Shown: positions 25,251-36,184 of the stretch, piece by piece | Layout of the letters: every line of letters begins with the position of its first letter | Numbering within the stretch: position 1 is the stretch's first letter | From: Oxytricha trifallax | Lineage: Eukaryota > Ciliophora > Spirotrichea > Sporadotrichida > Oxytrichidae | DNA length: 64,000 bases | Direction: 5' to 3' | NCBI GenBank assembly: GCA_000711775.1 | Contig: ARYC01017027.1 | Location: forward strand, 124,001 to 188,000 | Position numbers and translations under genes: made by a program | Notes under the pieces: model-generated | Database searches by the model: none | Seen by the model: the letters and a program-made list of their open reading frames with translations, nothing else | What the model was told of the DNA's origin: nothing

Positions 25251-28200
25251 TCACTAAAATCTTGTGGGGGATCCACGGTAGGTATCTCCACGTTTTTAAT
25301 TGGTATAATTTGTTAAAGTAGCAGCTGCTGCAAGTGCATTTTCTTTCTTCTTTTGTGTAGCTACAGCAAGCATGCTGTTTTTCTATGCTAATTTCCTTTG
25401 ATAACTAGACATTTAAGATTGAGGTCGTTGTTGTTACTGTTTTGCAATGCCATTATCGAAAGAGTGATGATCCAAGACACTAATTGCATGTTGACTGTGA
25501 ATTGGTCCGTTACTGCCGAGCATTGAATTGTTTGTGTTTTAATTGATGTTGAAAGAAGTCATGTGAGTTGTATTGCCAGCACTCAGGTAATTCTAAGTCA
25601 GTAGGTTTTTATTTGAAGTGTTTGACACCCCTCCGCCTACTGATTTCTTTTTGTGATGTGTACCTACAGTCAGTGACCCAGAAGGATTTTGGATTGAGTG
25701 ATGTGACTATCCACCAATAAAACTTTGGTTATTCTGCTGGAGCATAGCTTATACTGCAACATTCATGTCGTAACTTCCAGTTCGCATGTGCTAAAATGTT
25801 TTATATAAATATTTAAAGACTTACCCCTCCACTTGCAGAGATGATATGCTTAGCAGACTCATTAGGAATCATCTTTTTTTCTTCATGTATACTTGAGGTT
25901 CTCTTCACATTTTACTTCTTAGGTTGATTTCTTGCACTATAAAAATAATCTTTAATTGAGATGTTAAAACTTACGAAGCATCTATGTGTTTTTAATGAAC
26001 AATAATGTTAGAGTTAATGTATGTTCCCGAAAGAATGCTTGTGGGAATATGAGATATTTGAGAGTGATTAAGTCTAGCATCCATAGTGTTAGATGTAAAA
26101 CCATTAGCTTGCTAATCTGTGAATTGCTGCATGTTCTAATTATAGTGAACATAGCTTTGATTGTGAGGGTGGGTGTTATCAATGGAGTTTTCACTCATGA
26201 ATTTTCTATGGTCATCATTAATAGCATTCATGATAACTGTGTGATTTGGGTTGTTTGAATTCTTGAAATTTTGCTATGAAGCCTGACCTGGGATAGTCAA
26301 ACCTGGTTGGTTTACTATTGGAGAAATTATATAGTACTGGATTATTTAATTATATACTAATATGCTTCTTAGCTAATTGGTTTCTTTTATTATATATTTA
26401 ATATATTTCCTTAATAAATAATATTTTAAGATAATAAAATTGGAATAAATTTATATTATTGTAGGAATACATTTGAAATTGGGAAATTATAATTAAATAA
26501 ATCAAAATTAATTCAAATTAGTGGCAGTTAAAGTTGGCCAATTTAAACGATCTTGGGCTCATTCGATAGAGAATTCAAAATTAGCTGGACTTTATTATTG
26601 GCGGTACTATTTTATCGCATCTCTGGAGCGAGATAAATTCACTTTAATGTGAGGGTATAATTTAATGAATTAGAGGAGTTTAATTAAAATGAAGTTATCT
26701 CTCTCCAGAGATGCGATAAAATAGTACCGCCAATAATAAAGTCCAGCTAATTTTGAATTCTCTATCGAATGAGCCCAAGATCGTTTAAATTGGCCAACTT
26801 TAACTGCCACTAATTTGAATTAATTTTGATTTATTTAATTATAATTTCCCAATTTCAAATGTATTCCTACAATATGTTAAACAGAAGATTTTAATTTTGA
26901 GATACAGTTACTGTTGTAAAATCTTTGTTTACAAAATCCAAAAAATTTCAAATTTTTACTTATCTTTCTATAATTTAAGCGTAAGTAATTTTACATATCA
27001 TAATAAAATAATTTCCAAACTAAAAACATACTTAGGAATATTTAAGATTTGGCTCTTTTATGATTTGGTCCTAAATTGGTCGATGAATTACTAGCTAATC
27101 CCACTGGTTAGAATATTTTGCCAGTTTTACTGGTACTATTATTACTGTCTTTCAATGCTTATTTCTCAACAATTACATTGCTTCTCTGCTTATTTTACTG
27201 CTGTGCATTATAGTCGTTAGTTTATTAATTTTGTGTCACCAATTTATTGTTGCTGCTGATGTATGGGCTTTTTGCAATGAAGGAATTGTTGTTGTTGTTT
27301 CCCTAGGTTTAATATTGAATCTGCTGATTGTTGATCATTCTATCAGGACTTTTTTAGATTGTTTATTGCCCTTGATATTACTACTGTTGTTATTAGTACT
27401 AGAAGGATATAATGCTTATGGAAATTTAACTAAATTTTAGGCTAATTGAAGTTATAGTAAAACGTATTAATTTATAATAAGTAGATTAATGCTTGATAAA
27501 ACTTATCAGTAAGGAGTAAACAAAATAGAATTTGTTTTGATAAGCTCATATGATAGAATGTCACTCTAAATTTGCTAGATAACAAAAATGAAATTAGATT
27601 CCTATGTTAAATTTTGAGATTATAATTACTTAGCATCATAAATTATTTAATTTTTCCAATTTTATCTCAACTTGTTTGCATTTATTTAATATTACTGTTA
27701 TGTATTTGGATCGAAAATTTCAGCTTCATTTTTCATTTTAGACAACTCGCTTCTAACCATATTATGATATTCTTTTTTAAGTCAAATTAGATCTTAACCT
27801 CGATCTGAGGATGAAGTGATATTAACTTGCGAAATATCACTTGCAGTTTAAGATCTATAGTGTGATTGATTCATTAGACTCTAGTTTAAGTTTACTTGAC
27901 CTATAGATAAATTTTGCTGTTAAAGTTGAGCTTTATTGCTCTATTTGTTTCGTTAATCCGTAGTATGATTTTCAAAGTTTTGGTTGTATTTCAGTTCTTC
28001 AAGAATCGCTTAACTTGAGGATTTTTCATGTATAGTTTTATTTCCAATGACTGTCACACTTCTTAATGGCATATCTTTACCAACTAAGCCTGAGTGAGTG
28101 GCTGATTAAGCGCCCTTAGTAACAAAACTACGATTTTCTCGTTCGAGTAAGTCAATTTTCTTTTTAAATTCCTCATTGCCACTCAAAACCCTTTTGTATT

Positions 28201-29061
28201 CCTTTTTTAGTGATTCAATCTCTTTCTCTCTTAATGAGAGTAGCTCTTTGTACCTTTGCAAATCTTTAGTAATTTCTTCATCCTGTGATGACTTCTCTTT
28301 TTTCATTTTTTCTCTGGCTTTCTCAGAATCATCTAGCTTATCCTGCACACATTCAATGTGTAGTTTAAGCTGCTGTTCTATTTTAATGTGATTCCTAACT
28401 TCTGCTTCATACTTTTGTAGCATAGCTTCATAGTCTTTTGGAGGTTCGTCCATTGATCTCATGCTTTCTGTATCAGATATCTGGTTGTTATTGGCTAAAC
28501 AATTAAATGTAAAATTCAAAGCAATGTTAGCTATAGATTGAGGGTCACTAGGTCGCTTTAATTTTGCTTTAGATTTTGAGGATTTACTCTAATCCCCACC
28601 ATTACTAGTTTCGTATTCCTCCATCTTCATATTCATGAGAATCTCAATTGATGTCTTAATGTAGTCAAGGATAGTATATGCATCTGTGTCTCTCAGTTTT
28701 TGTCTCTCCTTCGATAACATGTCTTCAGTGTAGTTATCTATCTATAATAAGTTAAAATGGTATCAATTTATAGAAATAAAATTATTGATAATGTGCGAGG
28801 TAATTGTTCAACACAAAAATTCAATAATCAATAAGTTTACATGATTTCTCATTTTTGCTTTTTTAAAAACTTATTGGATAATTATTTCCTTTTTACTATC
28901 CCTTTTTATTACTGATATTCTATTCTTTGAGCTAATATGATTATTAAACTTACCTCATCATTGGATCTTATTTTAACTGAGAGATATAGGTCGATAAGTG
29001 ACTCTATAAGTTTTTAATTCTCTGACTTCGGCGGTTAAGTGTATTATTATTTCTTAGACAT
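25251..29061 (-). CDS. Coiled-coil protein with long Q/N-rich disordered C-terminus
   Basis: Start ATG 29061 (MSKKQQYTQPPKSENQ), stop TGA 25251. The N-terminal part (RSNDEIDNYTEDMLSKER, DAYTILDYIKTSIEILMN) looks helical. A coiled coil follows (DYEAMLQKYEAEVRNHI to FKKKIDLLERENRSFV). The remaining two thirds is Gln/Asn/Ser-rich and probably disordered. The gene is assembled from at least three MDSs; IESs with pointers AGTAATAT and TTAAATA restore one frame across 3.8 kb. Introns at 28742-28953, 27772-27798, 25937-25974 and 25791-25824. One IES contains a MITE. Low-complexity Q/N proteins like this are common in ciliates. No family or function recognised. Confidence 0.75.
25791..25824 (-). other. 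34-nt intron
   Basis: GTAAGTC...CATTTTAG. Joins ISASGG to HMRTGSYDMN in phase 0. Confidence 0.82.
25937..25974 (-). other. 38-nt intron
   Basis: GTAAGTTTT...TTTATAG. Joins HQKHIDA to SARNQPKKQN in frame. Confidence 0.82.
26350..27045 (-). other. IES of 696 nt carrying a MITE, pointer TTAAATA
   Basis: TTAAATA on the gene strand at 27039-27045 and 26343-26349. Joining gives NHKRAKSQ then IIQYYIISPIVNQPG in frame. The IES contains the whole inverted-repeat element 26459-26872. Confidence 0.82.
26459..26872. repeat. Inverted-repeat MITE, copy 2
   Basis: A 414-bp foldback element with long nearly perfect arms from TTGTAGGAATACATTTG to its complement and a short unpaired centre near 26650-26690. 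TA flanks both ends (26457-26458 and 26873-26874). Non-coding. The two arms are far more alike than in copy 1 (9352-9751), so this copy is younger or recently converted. Sits inside an IES. Confidence 0.93.
27383..27696 (-). other. IES, pointer AGTAATAT
   Basis: 8-bp repeat at 27375-27382 and 27689-27696. Joins EIFDPNTQQQY to QGQQTIQKSPDRM in frame. Confidence 0.82.
27772..27798 (-). other. Putative 27-nt intron
   Basis: GTTAAGATC...AAAAAAG. Without its removal the frame hits TGA at once. With removal, SSDR joins EYHNMVRSELSKMKNEAE. Short, but similar to the 29-nt intron at about 37660. Confidence 0.6.
28742..28953 (-). other. Intron of 212 nt, possibly containing an IES
   Basis: GTAAGTTTAATAATC...TTATTATAG. 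Joins VKIRSNDE to IDNYTEDMLSK in phase 0. Much longer than other introns here. Confidence 0.65.
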
Positions 29062-29315
29062 TCTTTTAAAATTTAACAAAAATTGTATGCGGTAGATAAT
29101 TCAATTTAATTTTATTAATATTCCTGATGAATAATAATTATATTTAAGTAAAATGTATGCATAAATTATACCCCCCCCCCATAAATTCTATAATATTAAG
29201 TGTTTCAATTTTTATTATACCTAAATGTTTATATATAATTATTGAAATAAAACAATAAAGTTTGATTAGCATTCATATAAAAGTGTAATTTAATTAATAA
29301 TTAATTGGAAATCAC
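29062..29315. other. AT-rich spacer with C10 run
   Basis: Intergenic space between two genes transcribed in the same direction. Contains a run of ten C at about 29171-29180. Nothing else recognised. Confidence 0.5.
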
Positions 29316-31654
29316 TCAATTTTAAATTGATAATTGAGCTATTCTTTGTTATTTATACTTCTTAAGCACATCCATAGTTTCTACTGGATAGTTTTTACTC
29401 CATTTAGTTTACTTAATAATCGTTTAACTAATTTTATAAATTTATTAAATTATAAAAATTAAAAAATAAAATAGAGTTTGAAGAAGTGTATCATCCTTTG
29501 AATATCTATGCTTACTTCTCTTTGATTTCTTATTACTACTCATCATAATTCTTTAACTATGTTAGTTTACTATGCCACAGGGCTCTGGGCTTAATTGACT
29601 ATGTTTTCCTTTACTTTTTGCGAATGTTATCGTTTTATTATATGCTTACGAGTTATTCAAAGTTTGTCTTTATTAATGATAGTTTTACAATTGATTATTG
29701 TAATTACCATCGTTTACCATTTCTGATTTAGGTATTTATTTGGATTCTAACAGCCTTTTGAGCAGGTATTTACTAAAAACTTAAGTTTTTCCTGAGCTCA
29801 AATCATTGTTTATTTGAATTGGTGATAATAATTTATTTTATCTTTCTGTGAGTTAATTTTCATCGCCTTCAAAAGCATAAGATATTTGGTCATTAATTTT
29901 AGTAATATTTGAAATAACAGAAGTTGTTTTATTCTTTCTAACAACTCTTCTAGCTGAATTATTAATTCGATTTTGACTTTATTATTAAGTTAACTGTTAA
30001 TTGTCAGATTTGTGAATATTCTCATGTGATTTTAATTTATTCTCATCACCATGGACAGTATTTTAGTAATTGAGTTTTTTGTTCAAGCCAATTCTAGCAG
30101 ATTTTAATCGTTTAGATGTGCTGATATTCTTATTAATTTTCTCTTAGATTTATGCTAAATTTATTTCTTAGCTTTATATATTTAACTAACCACCAAAGTG
30201 GTTATATAGATGTTGATATTAGGATTGCTTAATGTTTATGTCATTTTATTCATAGTTATACAATTATTTTTTCTTATCATATTTATTGCTGAATTCCAAA
30301 TCTTGTTATCGAGAAGTCATTAGTTCATTTTTAGATTTAATATTTCTTAGTGCACTTTTTTAGTATTCATTTGATCATTATTCTAAACTAAACTTGGTCT
30401 GTTGCTCTAAGACTCATTTTGTTTTAATTCAGTTATATTCTCGTTATCTCCTGTATTTTCATTATTATCGTATAAATATTAATTTACTATGTTAAATAAT
30501 TTTAACAATTTAAGTACTCTACAGATCTTTATGTGTTGTTATTCGAGATAAAATTTAAAAGTGATGGATTTTACTATGATATTAGTTGTCACTTAAGAGA
30601 TATTTTTTACATAAATCTACAGAAATCACTGACTTCTATATTGGGATTTTTTAAAATTGCAGTATAATTGTCTCCTGTCATGGAATTAAATAGGAGAGCT
30701 TATTGAATAGCCTTGCTAAATAAAAATTAATTATAGATAAATAATGTTTCAAATAAAAGAAATTACCTTTTTAAAAGCAAAAATTAAAATTACTTAATAT
30801 TTAATTCATTTTTTCAATTCTAAACTCCTTCCTGTATTATTATTATGAATGATTCTCAGCGTATTAGCATGCAGCAATTAGTTCTAATTATATATAAATA
30901 GAATACTCTTTCTAAATACTCTATCTTAAGACGGAGCTTTCAACCCCTATTTCTTCATTCTGTTTTATTATTCCAATGACTTCAATCTTCTCTATTCTTC
31001 CATGAACTTTTAATGCTTAGATTTAAGTTCAAATAAATATTTAGGTCTCCTGCTTTCTATGAAGAGTTAATTTACAAGCTTTGCTTTGGATATAATGCTA
31101 GTTAGAGTGGTTAAAGTTTCAGAGTTTGACTAGTTATTATGCTTTAATATTATATGTTTGGGTTATTATTCAATAGTGTGTTAATTTAAGTCATTCGAGC
31201 TTTAGGAGAAGTTACTTTCAATAGAAGGTTAATGAACTTAATTATTGTGACTGTTCTTGAATCGCACAGCTTTCATGTGAGTTTATTCTTCTTGGTAATT
31301 ACTTTGACTGCTTTTCTGACTATTAAACCCATCAATTGATTTTAATTTTTATTATTTAACATTAATTGACTACTCACCCTCAAATATATTGCTCTTGCTG
31401 CTTTTACAAGATGAAACTGGTGACAAAGCGTTATTTTATTCACTGCTTTTTATAGACCTTGATCTATTAGAGTAAGTTTACCTCTTCAGCTTAAGCATGT
31501 TGTTTGGATTGTTAACAGAACTATTTTAATTTATATTAGAGGACATAGCTTAATTCCTAGAGGTATCTATTGTGTTTTAATTAGTCGAGGGTTCAATGTT
31601 AAAAAATTCACAGAAAAGGGATCTCCTATCAAATTTAGTATTAAGTGTTTTCAT
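29316..31654 (-). CDS. Q/N/S/K-rich hypothetical protein
   Basis: Start ATG 31654 (MKTLNTKFDRRSLFCEFF), stop TGA 29316. Low-complexity and basic throughout (for example KLKRQTYSNRSRSIKSS, HENIHKSDNQQLTQQQ, MMSSNKKSKRSKHRYSKD), ending with a more ordered KQTKWSKNYPVETMDVLK. One IES (30458-30838, pointer AATACAGGA) is resolved. A change of frame near an A6 run at about 30345 is unexplained: an unseen IES, a sequencing slip or a real frameshift are all possible. Probably intrinsically disordered. Function not recognised. Confidence 0.65.
30458..30838 (-). other. IES, pointer AATACAGGA
   Basis: 9-bp repeat at 30449-30457 and 30830-30838. Joins RIIHNN to NTGDNENITELKQNE in frame. Without excision the frame ends at TGA shortly after the pointer. 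Confidence 0.85.
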
Positions 31655-31788
31655 TAGAAATTAAAATTAATAAGTTAATGAATAAAATTTATTTCATTGT
31701 AATAGCGTTTCTTAAGAAAAAAACAGCCAATATAATACAGTTTACAGTAAAAGGATTGAATAAAATTCAAATTTAATTTAGAATTTAA

Positions 31789-33842
31789 ATGGCAGATTAA
31801 CGCTCGCTTCACAACTAATCTCAAAATTAGAATCCAAATAATCAGTCTCGTGCTCATAACTCATCAAAGTTATCAAACAGACCTTCGCTTAGAAATACAA
31901 AGAATGGATTAATAGTATACTTTACAATTTTTATATATTCAATGGAAATAATCATTCATAATCTGGTAAAATTCTTCGCACTGATTAAGAAACCAAACAA
32001 ACCGAGTAGACCAGACAGCTTTTCCGCTTAGCTCAATGTGAAATTGATGAATTAAAAGACTCACTTCGCTATGCAGAATATGTGTTAGCCAGGACCAAAG
32101 AGGAAAAAGAGCAGTTGGAGAAATAAGTCAGTGACGACCGACAAACTGTGAAGGAAGCCAAGTTTGAATTATAAAGCAAAAATCAAGAATTAGGGCAAGC
32201 TCACAGACAAACTGAGGCTATGTTAAGATAAACCGAGCACGCCTAAATCAGTTAGAATAAAGTGAGTGAGTAGGCGAGACACAAGCTCTAACAGTTGCAA
32301 GATGAAATCAATCGAAGGGAGGGTGAAATTTAGGAGTTAAGCAAAAGCATATAGGATAAAGATTCACACTTAAGCAAGATCACTGTTACAGAACAGATCA
32401 ATAGAAATGAAAATAAAGAGTATAGGGATCAATTGGCTAAGAAAGATAAGCTCATCAGTGATTTACAGAGAGAATTAGAGTAGACTAGAAAGACTCTTGA
32501 TGAAGTTGTTATGACTATATTTACATAGGTTAGCATATATTATATAACAATGACTAGAAAATCAGAAGGTACAGCGTTATTGGAAATCCAACACTACAAA
32601 GCAGACAATGAAAGATTAGTAGCTATGTTAAGTCAGACAAAAGAATTTGAAAATTTTGGAAGACTTGCTGCTGATTCAGTTAGCGATGGGGGAGTAGGTA
32701 TCCGTTTTATGAACCCAGACAGACAACCAGAGGGAACTTGCCATTACCCCAAAAAGTAATCAAAACTGAAAGATTTCTATAAAGATTCCAACGAATGCGA
32801 AGACTGGATCCCTGATGAAGCTTTTAAACTTGCACACGATTTCAGAAATAAATGTGCTTCTTCTATTTCATAATCTTTAATGAATTAGTTGCTCCAAGAC
32901 CTCAATAAAGTTTGGAGATAAAGAGAGAAAAAACAAGTGTAAAAGATTTAGAATAAGTCTAATAAGGAAATTGCATTTTTGAGAAGGCAGATTTCATTCA
33001 AATAGCCTTATGATAAGGTTTTGCTTGAAACTGATATCAAGAGATTAAAGAAAGAAGTTAATGATATTTAATTAGTAAATGGCATAAATTAATATTATTT
33101 TGAAGTGAAAGATAACCAATAAGCATTGAGAGAAAATGTTGCAATCATAAAGGAGTCTAAATTAAAATAATTTAAGCTATACAAGTTATCAATTATTGAT
33201 TATTTAAATCTAATGATGCTCCATTAAATGGGCTAGTGCTAGTAGATTAAACAGTTAAATACACCAATTAAATTCAGAAGGAGCGCAGACATCTCTTAGA
33301 TGAGAATGAAAGACTGCAAAATAGAATTGAAGAAATTAATATTAAATTGATATCCCCATTATTCTTGACATAAAATGAAATATAATATATTTATGGAATG
33401 AAGAACTGGAGAAATCAACACAGGATGAAGCGAATGAAAGAGAGAAATTTTACGAGGGTGCTACTTGGTTAGGCAAACAAGTTCTTGAAGAGTGTGATCG
33501 AGGGGTTCATTCGATTAGCACTCTTCAATATTTACATTAAAATTAGTACTCCTTATTATATTTTAATCGCTAAATAAGTTCATTATAATTTATTGCACTG
33601 TTTTGAAAAGAGACTATCACTAAAAACTGCAAGAAAGTGGAAAGGATCTGTTTTTGAGAGACAGAGTGAATGAGTGGTTGATGGACAGTAGCGAGAGAGT
33701 CGTCAAGGAAGTTAGAGAGAAGAATGCAGAAATTGTTGAAGCTGCTCTCAGGAATAAGGTTGCTGCCAAGAGTCTCAATGCTTATATAATTAACATATTT
33801 TACTTAAATGAGAATATTTAAATTATTTTAGATGAGATATGA
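31789..33842 (+). CDS. Conserved-looking coiled-coil protein in five or more MDSs
   Basis: Start ATG 31789 (MADQRSLHNQSQNQNPNN), probable stop TGA 33840-33842. A heptad-rich N-terminal half (DELKDSLRYAEYVLART, KDKLISDLQRELEQTRK) leads into a more ordered core: EGTALLEIQHYKADNERLV, FENFGRLAADS, CHYPKK, DWIPDEAFKLAHDFRNK, LMNQLLQDLNKVWRQREK. More coiled coil and the C-terminal SGKDLFLRDRVNEWLMDSS follow. Four IESs (38, 39, 128 and 71 nt) are resolved with in-frame pointers; a further break at about 33530-33640 is not. The core looks like a ciliary or basal-body coiled-coil family, but I cannot name it with confidence. Confidence 0.75.
31909..31946 (+). other. IES, pointer AATGGA
   Basis: Repeat at 31903-31908 and 31941-31946. 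Joins RNTKNG to NNHSQSGKILRTD in frame. 38 nt long. Confidence 0.78.
32518..32556 (+). other. IES, pointer ATGACTA
   Basis: Repeat at 32511-32517 and 32550-32556. Joins TLDEVVM to TRKSEGTALLE in frame. 39 nt long. Confidence 0.82.
33156..33283 (+). other. IES, pointer AAGGAG
   Basis: Repeat at 33150-33155 and 33278-33283. Joins VAIIKE to RRHLLDENERLQ in frame. Confidence 0.78.
33335..33405 (+). other. IES, pointer TGAAGAA
   Basis: Repeat at 33328-33334 and 33399-33405. Joins LQNRIEE to LEKSTQDEANERE in frame. Confidence 0.82.
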
Positions 33843-33998
33843 TAATGGATTACAAACAATAACTACTTAATGAATTTTTTTAAAGAATTAATAACCTTAA
33901 TAATTAAAGAAATTAATCATAAAATAAAATTGGCTTTGAAAATTAATTAAATTCACTTGCTTTTCTCGAAATATTCTATCATCTAAAACTTGTTTTCT

Positions 33999-35958
33999 TC
34001 ATCTCTTAATAAGCGGGGTTCTAATATCACTTCTCATTTTATTTTGATTTTGCAATACATTACTGCTTCTCTTAATTGAGTTCAAAAGCTCCTTCGCTTT
34101 ATCAGATAGAGCTTGCTGTTGAATCACAAGTGGAGTGTTTTTAGTTGAAGTATTGAGTTTTCTCATTATATCTGATTTTTCTTTTGCTTTTTCTTCACGT
34201 TTTTTCACTTGAGTTTTATTTGCCATTTTTATTCCTAAGTCATCTCTTAATGGACTCTCTGGGATTGCATACTACTATTTTTATTAAGCTTATTTTGTAT
34301 TGTGACCCAAAAACAATCAAAAATATAAAATTAAAGTTTCAAGTTTAATTAAATTCATGTTAATTTATGAATGGTTCACCTTCAATTTTACCCCAAGTAA
34401 TCATGGGAGACTCATCAACAGCAACTCTTTAATTTCCACTGTTATTCTATTAGTTATAATTTGGCTTTGCATTGGGATGTAGAGGGGATGCTTTAATAAG
34501 TTTATATCCTTTAATCATTGGTGTCTACTCAACTTTGTTCTTTGAGTTTAGCACTTATTCTTTATTCAAGAGTCCACGGTTAATTGCAATCATCTGGCCT
34601 AATTCTATTTGATTTTCGCCTTCAGGATTGTTAGGATTTTACTTATCAAATGGCTTCTAGAAGAGTCCATTTAAAAGATCCTTACTTATGGGTTTATCAA
34701 AGTCTTAGAGTTTGTCGATTGGTATATTCTATATTTAATTGTTATCTCCTTAAGACTTTCTATATCTCTGATTGTTATGGTAAACACCCGCTGTTTTTTC
34801 TTAGGCTTTTTGAAGCTTTTCTCTTTAGATCTACTCATCTTTTTCTAATTAATCAGCCAAAAACTTTGAAGGGAGTCTTGTATTACTTAACTTGATTTAA
34901 TCTGAATTTTTGTAAGTCAAATTTTGTTCATTCAAGTCCTGTAAATTTTATCTGATTTAAACTTAGTTATCATATACAGCTCCTAAATCTTCACCTGGAG
35001 CTCTGAAAAAGAACTGGGATTAAATTTAATGTTCACCGAATTAAAGAGCAGGTATAGTTTTTGAATTATGTCTATTTGCCTCGTTTAGACTTTAAGCCTC
35101 ACTTAGCAGAGCAAGAGATTAATTATTAGTTCGACCATTTTCAATAGATAATTAGTTAAGTTAGGAGTATTTATCATGATCATTGAACATCCAAGCTAAT
35201 TTGTTTAGAAACAACTGCCTGTCTTTCTGATGTAGTTCCACAAAAGCTTAATTATCTTATGAAGTGTATCTTCTTAGGTACTCGTCTAAGCCTATTTTAG
35301 AGACATCAAGTTTCTTCTGAGAATCTTTTTAATTTCTTAGCAACTCATCCAGTTCATGATCTCCAAAGTCAGATTCAAATTCATGCTGCCCTCTTTTACC
35401 TAGTACAGATTAATTACTTTTACACTTTCTGTTATCCAATATCTTATCCAAGGGATCTCGCCTATCAAAAATATCCTTATCTAAAGGTGTTTCTTTTAAC
35501 AATACACTGGGTACATTTCGAAAACCTGCTCCTTGTTTCTAACTTTGCATTGTTGTCCCTGTGTTTAAGTTATTTCTACCTTTTCCCATAGCTTCTTATC
35601 TCGCTCTATCCTATTCACTTTGAATATATTCCTTATAAGCCTCCATTTTGATAAGATCTGGAAAGAAATCCCTTTTTATAATCTCTTCAAGATATTAATA
35701 GTAATCATCCTCTTCAAGTATTGTTTGCTTGGCTTTGTGAACTTATGGTCTTACGTATGTTGAATTCTAGTTAGGTATGTAAGTTTAAAGCATGTTCATT
35801 TTATCTTAAGTAGTCAATAGGAGAGATTATACCTAGGAAAATGGCTTTAAGGTTTTAGAGGATGAAGTGTGAAGAGTTAGTTGTTTTTATTCTTGTTTAG
35901 CAGGTTTATTAGGCTTGGTTATTGTTGTCGCTACTTCCATTTTATTATTGTTTTCCAT
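33999..35958 (-). CDS. ESS2: ESS2/DGCR14-type splicing-associated protein
   Basis: Start ATG 35958 (MENNNKMEVATTITKPN), stop TGA 33999. Family landmarks appear in order: ILEEDDYYQYLEEIIKRDFF PDL near the N-terminus, GLDEYLRRYTSQDNQAFVEL in the middle, GYKLIKASPLHP and VDESPMITWGKIEGEPF, then IPESPLRDDLGIKMANK and a basic coiled C-terminus. ESS2 (DGCR14) is a nuclear protein of late spliceosomes in animals and fungi, so a role in pre-mRNA splicing is expected here. At least one IES (about 34240-34365) separates the GEPF block from the IPESP block; its pointer was not resolved. Many Gln codons are TAA or TAG. Confidence 0.88.
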
Positions 35959-36184
35959 TTTAAATTAAATTATTATAACTCACAGTTTTACATCCTGAAT
36001 TATAATGAATTATTTTGTTTTATGAGCTACTTTATTATATTTATAATAAAACAAATATTAATTATCAATATTCTAGAGGAAAGTGTATGTAAATACTGGA
36101 AATTAGAATTTTGTTTAAATAAAGCATAATAATAAATGCAAAACAATTGCATTCGTTATTGTTTTAAGCTAGATTAGTACTTAT

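Noticed and set aside
29171-29180. C10 run as a remnant of the palindrome family with G-run tips
   Set aside because: No AAATTT next to it and no inverted partner within several hundred bases.
34650-34895. Plus-strand frame of 81 codons
   Set aside because: Antisense of the ESS2 gene, whose family motifs on the minus strand are far stronger.
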